NCBI GenBank assembly: GCA_038317685.1
Contig: JBBQBQ010000212.1
Span: 1-6,066 of the forward strand
From: JBBQBQ01 sp038317685
GTDB lineage: Bacteria > Desulfobacterota > Desulfuromonadia > Desulfuromonadales > DDH964
Length of the DNA stretch: 6,066 nt
Direction of reading: 5' to 3'
Positions within the stretch are counted from its first letter, which is position 1. Each line of letters opens with the position of its first letter. The position numbers were made by a program, and so were the translations under genes. Shown one piece after another: positions 1-5,155 of the stretch. The notes beneath the pieces are model-generated. The model saw only the letters and a program-made list of their open reading frames with translations. It had not been told where the DNA came from and made no database searches.

Positions 1-801
1 CCAGGCGTAGAAGACGATGTTGCCTGCGGCCGGGGCGGTGGCGCTCGCCGGAACCGAAGCGCTCCAACCAGCGGCGGCGGCGGCCGGGGTGGCGGCGCTG
101 GTGGTGATCAGATAACCGCTGACGGCCACGTTGTCGGTGGCGGAGAGGGCGTTGACCGAAACCGTCAGGCTGGTCGCCGCGGTCGGCATGGTGAAGGTCC
201 CGACCACCGGCGCGGCGGTATCGGCCGGAGCGGCGACGCTGAACGAATTGATGCTTACGAATTCATAGCCGTGGTCAGGATTGGTCGGATCAGGGGTCCA
301 GCCGGCACCGAAGGTGCCATTCCCCGCGACTGCGGCTTTGATGTCATACTGGTTGCCATACCAGCCGGCTTTCCAGGTGTAGGTTCCCGGCGTCGTGGGC
401 GCCGGGGCGCTCAGGACCGCCGGGTAGGTGGTCGAGCTCCCCATGTCGCTGGCATTGCCGGTAGAGCGGGCCACCTCGACGCCGCTCTGGTTCAACAGGA
501 CCGCCCGGAACCAGCCGGTGCGATAGCCGCCGGTGATGGTCACCGTCACCGTGGCACCGGGGGCATACGTCGCGGCGTTGGTGACCCCCGTCACGTTGAT
601 GCCGCTTTTCGCGCTCGAGGCATGGGTGCCGTGGGCATGGCAGCCGTTGCAGGTGGCAACGGCCGGGGCTGCATGGCAATCGGTACAGCCCTGACTCGTG
701 TAATAGGAAGAGGAGGCGAAGGCCTCGGTTCCCGGGAGCTGGAAAAGGACCAGCGCCAGGGTGAAGATGAAACTCAGGGACAAGATACCGGCATACTTCA
801 T
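1..801 (-). CDS. Exported dihaem c-type cytochrome with Ig/adhesin-like domains (partial, C-terminus beyond left edge)
   Basis: The frame is open for 267 codons from ATG at 801 to the left edge, with no stop. Residues 1-29 form a signal peptide: MKYAG, a hydrophobic core (ILSLSFIFTLALVLF), then a probable cut after EAFA. Two haem c sites follow at once, CTDCH (C39-H43) and CNGCH (C51-H55), with H57 and H60 as possible distal ligands. Residues about 65-190 look like a beta-sandwich domain (TYAPGATVTVTITGGY, then GTYTWKAGWYGNQYD). From about residue 193, DTAAPVVGTFTMP through ATDNVAVSGYLIT to IVFYAW matches the Ig-like repeat that is often present in several copies in Geobacter surface proteins and cytochromes. 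The start is supported by AAGGAG 5 nt upstream. An in-frame GTG at 897 with its own AAGGAGG would add 32 residues ahead of the signal peptide and is less likely. Inferred role: extracellular or outer-surface redox or attachment protein under riboswitch control. The exact family and final length cannot be seen. Confidence 0.88.
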   Translation of the reverse strand, partial: MKYAGILSLSFIFTLALVLFQLPGTEAFASSSYYTSQGCTDCHAAPAVATCNGCHAHGTHASSAKSGINVTGVTNAATYAPGATVTVTITGGYRTGWFRAVLLNQSGVEVARSTGNASDMGSSTTYPAVLSAPAPTTPGTYTWKAGWYGNQYDIKAAVAGNGTFGAGWTPDPTNPDHGYEFVSINSFSVAAPADTAAPVVGTFTMPTAATSLTVSVNALSATDNVAVSGYLITTSAATPAAAAAGWSASVPASATAPAAGNIVFYAW

Positions 802-806
802 GAAGA

Positions 807-812
807 CTCCTT
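807..812 (-). promoter_or_regulatory. Shine-Dalgarno site of the cytochrome gene
   Basis: AAGGAG on the minus strand lies 5 nt before the ATG at 801. It favours the start that places a canonical signal peptide at the N-terminus. A competing AAGGAGG at 903-909 lies 5 nt before an in-frame GTG (895-897) and only 1 nt before an out-of-frame ATG (899-901). Confidence 0.75.
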
Positions 813-935
813 TTGGGGTTGGCTTGGAACGCAACGTTCCGCAGGTTGACAGCACTTCGCCGATGGGTGGATTTGCTTCGCTCTTCCGTCTCTTCACTCA
901 TTCCTCCTTGTGGCCGGTTATGGCCCCGGAACCTT

Positions 936-987
936 GAAAAACATCAAAAGCCGGGGCCGAAATCTGGTGATATTTCGGCAACCCGGC
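936..987 (-). terminator. Riboswitch-controlled terminator, proximal copy
   Basis: On the minus strand, GCCGGG (987-982), a UU bulge and GCCGAAAU (979-972) pair with AUUUCGGC (963-956) and CCCGGC (955-950). This gives a 14-bp stem with an 8-nt loop, followed by UUUU and a second U5 run. The 5' arm lies inside the aptamer, so hairpin and ligand-bound aptamer exclude each other. This is the expression platform of the proximal riboswitch. Confidence 0.85.
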
Positions 988-1050
988 TGTCTCGGTGAGA
1001 CCCTGTAGGCTTTCCGCCCCACCCTCGCGGATGGTTGAGTATTATCGTCT
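969..1050 (-). ncRNA. GEMM-Ib riboswitch aptamer, proximal copy (predicted 3',3'-cGAMP sensor)
   Basis: Read on the minus strand this is a complete GEMM-I (c-di-GMP-I class) aptamer. P2 is CCAUCC-GCGA-GGGUGG with a GNRA tetraloop. The conserved GGCGGAAAGCC junction follows, then P3 with a GUCUC/GAGAC arm, and the AGCCGGGUUGCC closing segment. It closely resembles, from memory, the crystallised Geobacter 3',3'-cGAMP riboswitch. Aligning AAUACUCAACC with the Vc2 segment CAGGGCAAACC puts A (plus-strand t at 1040) at the place of Vc2 G20. A at this position is the known signature of cGAMP-preferring GEMM-Ib RNAs. The 3' part of the aptamer also forms one arm of a terminator at 936-987, so ligand binding should allow read-through to the cytochrome gene (ON switch). 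Geobacter cGAMP riboswitches are known to control genes for extracellular electron transfer, which fits the target. Ligand choice is inferred; class membership is clear. Confidence 0.93.
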
Positions 1051-1053
1051 ATC
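969..1053. repeat. 85-bp perfect direct repeat, copy A (pairs with 1195-1279)
   Basis: Positions 969-1053 and 1195-1279 are identical over 85 bp at a 226-bp offset. The repeat coincides with the riboswitch aptamer. Beyond it only the terminator arm is similar (ccggggccgaa in both), with substitutions and an indel. This suggests recent duplication or gene conversion limited to the aptamer, or strong selection on it. Confidence 0.95.
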
Positions 1054-1170
1054 ACTTCCTGATAACCCCGGGGCCGGTGGACCTCTTTCCAGCGACCGGG
1101 GTGACGCCATCCCGGGCGTCCTGTCACAATTGTTGCCTTGGCGTTCTCCTCCTGGTTGATGTTTGCCAAC

Positions 1171-1213
1171 AAAAAACCGGGGCCGAATATCTGGGATATT
1201 TCGGCAACCCGGC
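1171..1213 (-). terminator. Riboswitch-controlled terminator, distal copy
   Basis: On the minus strand, GCCGGG (1213-1208), a UU bulge and GCCGAAAUAUC (1205-1195) pair with GAUAUUCGGC (1191-1182, one bulged A) and CCCGG (1181-1177), closing a 3-nt loop. Six U residues follow (1176-1171). It is a stronger U-tract terminator than the proximal one and uses the same aptamer strand, so it is also predicted to be opened by ligand. Confidence 0.87.
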
Positions 1214-1276
1214 TGTCTCGGTGAGACCCTGTAGGCTTTCCGCCCCACCCTCGCGGATGGTTGAGTATTATCGTCT
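1195..1276 (-). ncRNA. GEMM-Ib riboswitch aptamer, distal copy (predicted 3',3'-cGAMP sensor)
   Basis: This is a second complete GEMM-I aptamer, identical at all 82 positions to the copy at 969-1050 and offset by exactly 226 bp. The G20-equivalent is again A (plus-strand t at 1266). It lies upstream of the proximal copy on the same transcript and has its own overlapping terminator at 1171-1213. If the only promoter is upstream of both, polymerase must pass two ligand-gated terminators before reaching the cytochrome gene. No convincing promoter is visible in the 120 nt between the copies. The flanks differ from those of the proximal copy apart from the terminator core, so sequence identity is restricted to the aptamer plus 3 nt. 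Confidence 0.93.
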
Positions 1277-1279
1277 ATC
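1195..1279. repeat. 85-bp perfect direct repeat, copy B (pairs with 969-1053)
   Basis: This is the second copy of the aptamer repeat, identical to 969-1053 and in the same orientation. The 1194 side diverges from the 968 side at the first base, and the 1280 side diverges from 1054 at once. Confidence 0.95.
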
Positions 1280-1385
1280 GCGGCCGTCGGTGAACGGGTG
1301 CTGCCTGATCGTGGCTGTCCTTCCTGGCTTGGGGTATGCGGTGAAGGGGTGACCCCGGGGATCGTCCTTGCTTGGGCAGGGGTAT

Positions 1386-1401
1386 CGCAAGACCGGGACC
1401 A
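1386..1401 (-). promoter_or_regulatory. Candidate sigma-54 (-24/-12) promoter for the riboswitch-cytochrome transcript
   Basis: The minus strand reads TGGTCC, then CGGTC, then TTGCG. GG and GC are 10 nt apart, as sigma-54 promoters require (consensus TGGCAC-N5-TTGC). The -24 element matches only partly. A start near 1375 would leave about 100 nt before the distal aptamer. No good sigma-70 pair is visible nearby. Geobacter relatives use RpoN widely, so the call is plausible but rests on one short motif. Confidence 0.35.
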
Positions 1402-1756
1402 GAAAATGCTCTAGGAGGAAGTTTTGCGGGGATGTTCTGCAGATTGGGGTCGTAGCCCCGGCAGGGAACTGTGCACCTCCACAGTTTGTTTCAACAGGTT
1501 CGCGCCGGACGGTTCGCCCGAAAGGCGCCGGCCGCCGCCGGCAGCCCGGAATGGTTCCAGTGATTCATGGAGGATAGCCCGGCAGATGGCCGATTTCCGC
1601 AAAAAAAATTGGACAATTGCCCGTTCGGAAAGCCCTCTTTTAGGACGGGAAATCAATTCCGGCCGGATCGTCCAGATTCTTCATTCAGGCCCGTCCCTTA
1701 AGCGATATGGCTTACTTTAATCCGGCTTTTTGGCCTGTGCCGGCGCTAATCTTCGA
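1402..1756. other. Intergenic region with several hairpins and no convincing gene
   Basis: This 355-bp stretch lies between the cytochrome promoter region and the 3' end of msrA. It contains a perfect 7-bp hairpin AACTGTG / CACAGTT (1467-1486), a GC-rich self-complementary segment GCCGGC-CGCC-GCCGGC near 1526-1542, an A8 run (1601-1608), and a CCCGT / ACGGG pair (1620-1649). On the minus strand the last pair is followed by a short AU hairpin and U8, which could act as a weak terminator for msrA about 110-150 nt past its stop. A frame open from TTG 1424 to 1720 on the plus strand has AGGAGG 5 nt upstream, but its codon use is unlike the neighbouring genes. No known RNA family was recognised. 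Confidence 0.4.
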
Positions 1757-2308
1757 TCAGCCGGGCGGGCCTTTGAGCCTGGCTGGAAAGGTCGTCTGCA
1801 GCTTCTTGAGTTTCGGGTCGATGACCAGCCGGCAGTAAGGCTGAAGTGAATTCTGGCGGTAGTAGTCCTGGTGGTATTTTTCGGCCGGGAAGAAGGGGCC
1901 GACGGGGACGATCTCGGTCACGATCGGGTCGGGCCAGAGGCCGGCGGCCTCGGCTGCGCGTTTCGATTCCTCGGCGACTTTCCGTTGCCCCTCGTCGGCA
2001 CAGAAGATCGCCGAACGGTACTGGGTACCAAAGTCGGCTCCCTGCCGGTTGCGGGTGGTCGGATCGTGGACCTGCCAGAAGACCTCGAGAAGCTCGGTCA
2101 GGGAGATGACGGCGGGATCGAAGTCGATCTGCACCGCCTCGGCATGACCGGTCGTCCCGTTGCAGACCTCATGGTAGGTCGGGTTCTCCACCGGGCCGCC
2201 CGTATACCCCGAAATGACCCTCTCCACCCCCCGCAGCCTTCCGAAGACCGCCTCCAGACACCAGAAGCATCCCCCGGCCAAAACGATAGAATTCCGTCGC
2301 CCGCCCAT
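1757..2308 (-). CDS. msrA: Peptide methionine sulfoxide reductase MsrA
   Basis: This 183-residue protein has the full MsrA signature. It reduces the S epimer of methionine sulfoxide, free or in proteins, back to methionine, usually in the cytoplasm with thioredoxin as reductant. GGCFWCLEAVF holds the catalytic Cys (C14) in the GCFWC motif. SGYTGG (33-38), NPTYHEVCNGTTGHAEAV (42-59), HDPTTRNRQGADFGTQYRSA (81-100) and EKYHQDYY (143-150) are typical substrate-pocket segments. QPYC (156-159) supplies a C-terminal Cys, a common place for a resolving residue. The length is normal for a single-domain MsrA with no MsrB fusion. I chose ATG 2308 because AGGGAGG sits 5 nt upstream. An in-frame ATG at 2341 overlaps the predicted -10 box and lacks a Shine-Dalgarno site. 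The gene is divergent from mprF and appears monocistronic within this window. No signal peptide is seen with this start. Confidence 0.96.
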   Translation of the reverse strand: MGGRRNSIVLAGGCFWCLEAVFGRLRGVERVISGYTGGPVENPTYHEVCNGTTGHAEAVQIDFDPAVISLTELLEVFWQVHDPTTRNRQGADFGTQYRSAIFCADEGQRKVAEESKRAAEAAGLWPDPIVTEIVPVGPFFPAEKYHQDYYRQNSLQPYCRLVIDPKLKKLQTTFPARLKGPPG

Positions 2309-2313
2309 CTCAT

Positions 2314-2320
2314 CCTCCCT
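2314..2320 (-). promoter_or_regulatory. Shine-Dalgarno site of msrA, decides the start
   Basis: AGGGAGG on the minus strand is 5 nt before ATG 2308. The alternative ATG 11 codons upstream (2341) has no such site, which settles the shorter 183-residue protein. Confidence 0.8.
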
Positions 2321-2339
2321 GGCTGTCTGCTTTTTGTCC

Positions 2340-2348
2340 ATTTTACCA
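2340..2348 (-). promoter_or_regulatory. Predicted extended -10 promoter of msrA
   Basis: The minus strand reads TGGTAAAAT, an extended -10 (TGN plus TAAAAT, 5/6 to consensus). No clear -35 lies 16-18 nt upstream. Transcription would begin near 2333, leaving a leader of about 25 nt that contains the Shine-Dalgarno site. Confidence 0.5.
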
Positions 2349-2412
2349 GAACCGCTCAAATGGCGCGGAGGTCTTTGGAGCCGTCCTCCGGAAGCGTCGC
2401 CCAAACCCTCGC

Positions 2413-2440
2413 TTGACTTGAAAAGCGGTGCTGGTATTCT
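2413..2440 (+). promoter_or_regulatory. Predicted sigma-70 promoter of mprF-acvB
   Basis: The -35 TTGACT (2413-2418, 5/6) is followed by a 16-nt spacer and TGGTATTCT (2432-2440), an extended -10 with TATTCT (4/6). The predicted start is near 2447, giving a leader of about 140 nt before the mprF ATG. It is the best promoter-like pair on the plus strand of this region. Confidence 0.55.
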
Positions 2441-2443
2441 GAC

Positions 2444-2456
2444 CCGGAAGTTCCGG
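2444..2456. promoter_or_regulatory. 13-bp inverted repeat at the mprF start point, possible operator
   Basis: CCGGAA-G-TTCCGG is a perfect 6-bp inverted repeat around one base, placed directly over the predicted transcription start of mprF. A repressor bound here would block initiation, but no regulator is known from this window. It could be chance in GC-rich DNA. Confidence 0.3.
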
Positions 2457-2478
2457 AAAGGTCGCCTCGCGTTGGACC

Positions 2479-2507
2479 AACCCATCGGACCGAGCGGTGG
2501 GTTTTGT
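2479..2507 (+). terminator. Terminator-like hairpin in the mprF leader (possible attenuator)
   Basis: AACCCATCG (2479-2487) pairs with CGGTGGGTT (2495-2503) over 9 bp, including one G-U, around a 7-nt loop. The 3' arm runs into TTTTG and then CCTTTT. The U-run is short, so termination may be partial. Downstream in the same leader is a second hairpin, GCTCCGA / TCGGAGC (2525-2544), and a T5 run (2564-2568). The hairpins lie between the predicted promoter and the mprF start. Confidence 0.4.
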
Positions 2508-2587
2508 CCTTTTCAGGACCTCCGGCTCCGATCGGTTTCGGAGCGCACCTTTGGCCGGACCGCTTTTTCCATCTTCCCCCAAGGCCC

Positions 2588-5155
2588 ATGAAACCAGCGT
2601 TTCAACGCTCCTCCCTGGCCCACCTGGCCCTCCCCCTCCTGGCCCTCACCCTCTTCGGAGGGGCCCTCTGGGTGCTGCGCGACGCCCTGCAGCAATTCCA
2701 CTACCATCAGGTCGTACAGCAACTCCGGGCGATCCCCCGGCCGATGGTGGCTGCGGCGATGGTTCTGACGATCCTGAATTACCTGATCTTGACCAGCTAC
2801 GATCGGCTGGCGATGGTCTATATCGGTCGTCCTCTCGGCGCCGGCAAAATCACCCTGGCGTCGTTTATCAGCTACGCCTTCAGCAACAGCGTCGGCCTGT
2901 CGCTGCTGACTGCCGGTTCGATCCGCTACCGCCTTTATTCGGCCTGGGGCCTGGCGGCGGATGACATCGCCCGGGTCGTCGCCTTCACCACCCTGACCTT
3001 CTGGCTGGGGATCGTCACCACCGCCGGGGTGGTCTTCGTCAGCGAACCGCTGGTCCTGGCGGCCCTCCCCCAGCTTGGCCCCGTTTCGGTGCGCGGCGTC
3101 GGTCTCCTGTGCCTGGCACTGATCCTCGGCTATCTGCTGACCGTCGCCTGGCGCAAAGCCCCCCTGCAATTTCGGAGCTGGGTCCTCCCCCTCCCGTCCT
3201 TGCGCCTGACCGGGGCTCAGTTGCTGATCGCCTCCCTCGACTGGGTCCTGGCCGGCAGCGTCCTCTTTGTCCTGCTTCCCGACTCCTCCCAACTCTCCTT
3301 CTTCCAGGTCCTCGGCATCTTCCTGCTGGCTCAGGTCGTCGCCCTGGTGAGTCACGTTCCGGGGGGCTTGGGGGTCTTTGAATCGATGGTCCTCCTCTGC
3401 GCTCCGACCATCCCGGCCGATGCCCTCCTTGGCTCGCTCCTCATCTATCGGGGGATCTATTACCTCCTCCCCCTGGCCGTCGCGACCCTCCTCCTCGGGG
3501 GCAACGAAATCTGGCAGAAAAAGGCCCGGGTCTCGCAGGCGGTAAGGTTGGCCGGGCAATGGGGGAGCGTTCTCGTCCCCCACCTGCTGGCCGCGACGAC
3601 CCTCCTCAGCGGCGGGGTCCTGCTCTTTTCCGGCGCCACCCCGGGCCTCCCCGACCGCCTCAACTGGCTTCAGGATTTTCTCCCCCTGCCGGTCATCGAG
3701 CTCTCCCACTTCCTCGGCAGCCTGGTCGGGGTCTGTCTCCTGCTCCTCGCCCGGGGTTTGCAGCGCCGCCTCGACGGCGCCTACGTCCTGACGGCCATCC
3801 TCCTCGGCGCCGGCAGTCTCCTCTCCCTCCTGAAAGGGGCCGATTACGAAGAAGCGCTCCTCCTCGGCCTGATGCTGGCGGCGCTCCTCCCTTGCCGTAA
3901 ACATTTTTACCGCCGCGCCTCCCTCCTCAGCGAGCCCTTCACCATCGGCTGGAGCGTCACCGTCCTGGTCGTTTTGACCAGTTCCTTCTGGCTGGGGACC
4001 TTTGCCTACAAGCATGTCGATTACTCTAACGAACTCTGGTGGCGCTTCGCCCTGCGGGGGGATGCACCCCGCTTCCTGCGCGCCGCCGTCGGCGCCACCG
4101 TCCTGCTGCTGATCCTGGCGGCCGCAAAGCTACTGCGGCCGGCCCCCCGGGACCCCGACCTGCCGGGGCCGGACGATCTTGACCGGGTCCGGCCGCTCAT
4201 CGACCGCTCGGCGGCGACGATTGCCAACCTTGCCCTCCTCGGAGACAAGGCCCTGCTCTTCGACAAAGGGGACCGGGGATTTGTCATGTACGGGGTCGAA
4301 GGGCGGTCCTGGATCGCCCTCGGCGACCCGGTCGGATCGGTCGAAGCCACGGAGGACCTGGCCTGGGAATATCGCGAACTGGTCGAGCGACACGGTGGCC
4401 AGCCGGTCTTTTACGAAGTCGGCCCGGCCTTCCTCCATCTCTACCTCGACATGGGGTTGACCCTCTTCAAACTCGGCGAAGACGCCCGCATCCCTCTCGC
4501 GGACTTTTCCCTGGAGGGATCGGAGCGAAGCGGACTGCGCTATGCCCACCGGCGGCTCATCAAGGACGGTTGTACCCTCGAGGTATTCCCGGCAGACCGG
4601 GTGGCCGAGCTGCTGCCGGAACTGCGCAGGATTTCCGATAGCTGGCTGGCCGCCAGGAGTACCCGGGAGAAGGGCTTCTCCCTCGGCCGCTTCGACGAGA
4701 GCTACCTGCTGAACTTCCCCCTCGCGGTGGTCCGGCAGCAAGGGGAGATCGTCGCCTTCGCCAATCTTTGGACCGGTGCCGACCATGGAGAGCTGTCGAT
4801 CGATCTGATGCGCCACAGCTCCAAAGCCCCGAGCGGGACCATGGATTTTCTCTTCGTCAGCCTGATGCTCTGGGGAAAGGAGGCCGGCTACCGTTGCTTC
4901 GATCTCGGCATGGCGCCCTTGTCGGGTCTTGAAAACCGCCCCTTCGCCCCCTTGTGGAACCGCATCGGCGCGGTCCTCTTCCAGCACGGTGAGCAGTTCT
5001 ACAACTTTGAGGGATTGCGCAGCTACAAGGAGAAGTTCAACCCCCTCTGGGAACCGCGCTACCTTGCCTGCCCAGGGGGGCTGGCCTTGCCGCGCATCCT
5101 GCTCAATGTCGCCGCCCTGATCAGCGGCGGGATCAAGGGAGTCATCGCCAAATGA
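2588..5155 (+). CDS. mprF: MprF: bifunctional aminoacyl-phosphatidylglycerol synthase and flippase
   Basis: This 855-residue membrane protein has the length and two-part build of MprF. Residues 1-515 are strongly hydrophobic with many membrane segments. They include the UPF0104/flippase-family motif PGGLGVFE (258-265) and the typical stretch LLSLLKGADYEEALLLGLMLA (411-431). Residues from about 525 form the cytosolic DUF2156 synthase domain with LGDKALLFDKGDRGFVMYGV (551-570), IALGDPVGS (576-584), FYEVGP (608-613), RYAHRRLIKDGC (651-662), EKGFSLGRFDE (694-704) and LGMAPLSGLENRPFAPLWN (773-791). MprF uses an aminoacyl-tRNA to add lysine or alanine to phosphatidylglycerol and moves the product to the outer leaflet, lowering negative surface charge and giving tolerance to cationic peptides and acid. 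The amino acid cannot be read from sequence. ATG 2588 gives a normal N-terminus, though its ribosome site (AAGG, 3 nt away) is weak; the TTG at 2504 falls in the leader hairpin. The stop overlaps acvB by 4 nt (ATGA), so the two are probably co-translated. Confidence 0.95.
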   Translation: MKPAFQRSSLAHLALPLLALTLFGGALWVLRDALQQFHYHQVVQQLRAIPRPMVAAAMVLTILNYLILTSYDRLAMVYIGRPLGAGKITLASFISYAFSNSVGLSLLTAGSIRYRLYSAWGLAADDIARVVAFTTLTFWLGIVTTAGVVFVSEPLVLAALPQLGPVSVRGVGLLCLALILGYLLTVAWRKAPLQFRSWVLPLPSLRLTGAQLLIASLDWVLAGSVLFVLLPDSSQLSFFQVLGIFLLAQVVALVSHVPGGLGVFESMVLLCAPTIPADALLGSLLIYRGIYYLLPLAVATLLLGGNEIWQKKARVSQAVRLAGQWGSVLVPHLLAATTLLSGGVLLFSGATPGLPDRLNWLQDFLPLPVIELSHFLGSLVGVCLLLLARGLQRRLDGAYVLTAILLGAGSLLSLLKGADYEEALLLGLMLAALLPCRKHFYRRASLLSEPFTIGWSVTVLVVLTSSFWLGTFAYKHVDYSNELWWRFALRGDAPRFLRAAVGATVLLLILAAAKLLRPAPRDPDLPGPDDLDRVRPLIDRSAATIANLALLGDKALLFDKGDRGFVMYGVEGRSWIALGDPVGSVEATEDLAWEYRELVERHGGQPVFYEVGPAFLHLYLDMGLTLFKLGEDARIPLADFSLEGSERSGLRYAHRRLIKDGCTLEVFPADRVAELLPELRRISDSWLAARSTREKGFSLGRFDESYLLNFPLAVVRQQGEIVAFANLWTGADHGELSIDLMRHSSKAPSGTMDFLFVSLMLWGKEAGYRCFDLGMAPLSGLENRPFAPLWNRIGAVLFQHGEQFYNFEGLRSYKEKFNPLWEPRYLACPGGLALPRILLNVAALISGGIKGVIAK

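Noticed and set aside
271..849. A 192-codon plus-strand frame opposite the cytochrome gene
   Set aside because: Its composition is Gly/Arg/Ala low-complexity. The minus strand has a signal peptide, two CxxCH motifs and a ribosome site.
344..901. A minus-strand frame from ATG 901 with AAGGAGG 1 nt upstream, overlapping the cytochrome gene
   Set aside because: The ribosome-site spacing is too short. Most of the frame overlaps the real gene out of frame, and the product has no domain character.
918..1172. Small minus-strand open frames across the riboswitches
   Set aside because: They read through aptamer and terminator hairpins, so RNA structure explains the sequence constraint better than coding.
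969..1279. A CRISPR array or mobile-element repeat
   Set aside because: There are only two copies, and the repeat folds into a known riboswitch aptamer. No spacer series, terminal inverted repeats or transposase is present.
1411..1460. A minus-strand string resembling the DNA polymerase I motif DPNLQNIP
   Set aside because: The match covers only about 8 residues, the preceding residues show no polymerase similarity, and there is no supporting open gene. Probably chance.
1424..1720. A 98-codon plus-strand frame from TTG with AGGAGG upstream
   Set aside because: Third codon positions lack the strong GC bias of msrA, mprF and acvB, and the product is Arg/Ser/Pro-rich with no known motif. Kept only as a low-interest finding.
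1719..1745. A CCGGC / GCCGG hairpin just past the msrA stop as its terminator
   Set aside because: The stem is only 5 bp with a 12-nt loop and no T-run follows on the minus strand.
2513..4015. A 500-codon open frame on the minus strand, antisense to mprF
   Set aside because: It is rich in Gly, Glu, Asp and Gln with no recognisable domain, which is what the complement of GC3-biased hydrophobic codons (CTC, GTC, CTG) gives. The plus strand holds a complete MprF.
4130..4987. A 285-codon minus-strand frame opposite the MprF synthase domain
   Set aside because: It is the same kind of shadow: no family resemblance, and it lies entirely within well-supported mprF coding sequence.
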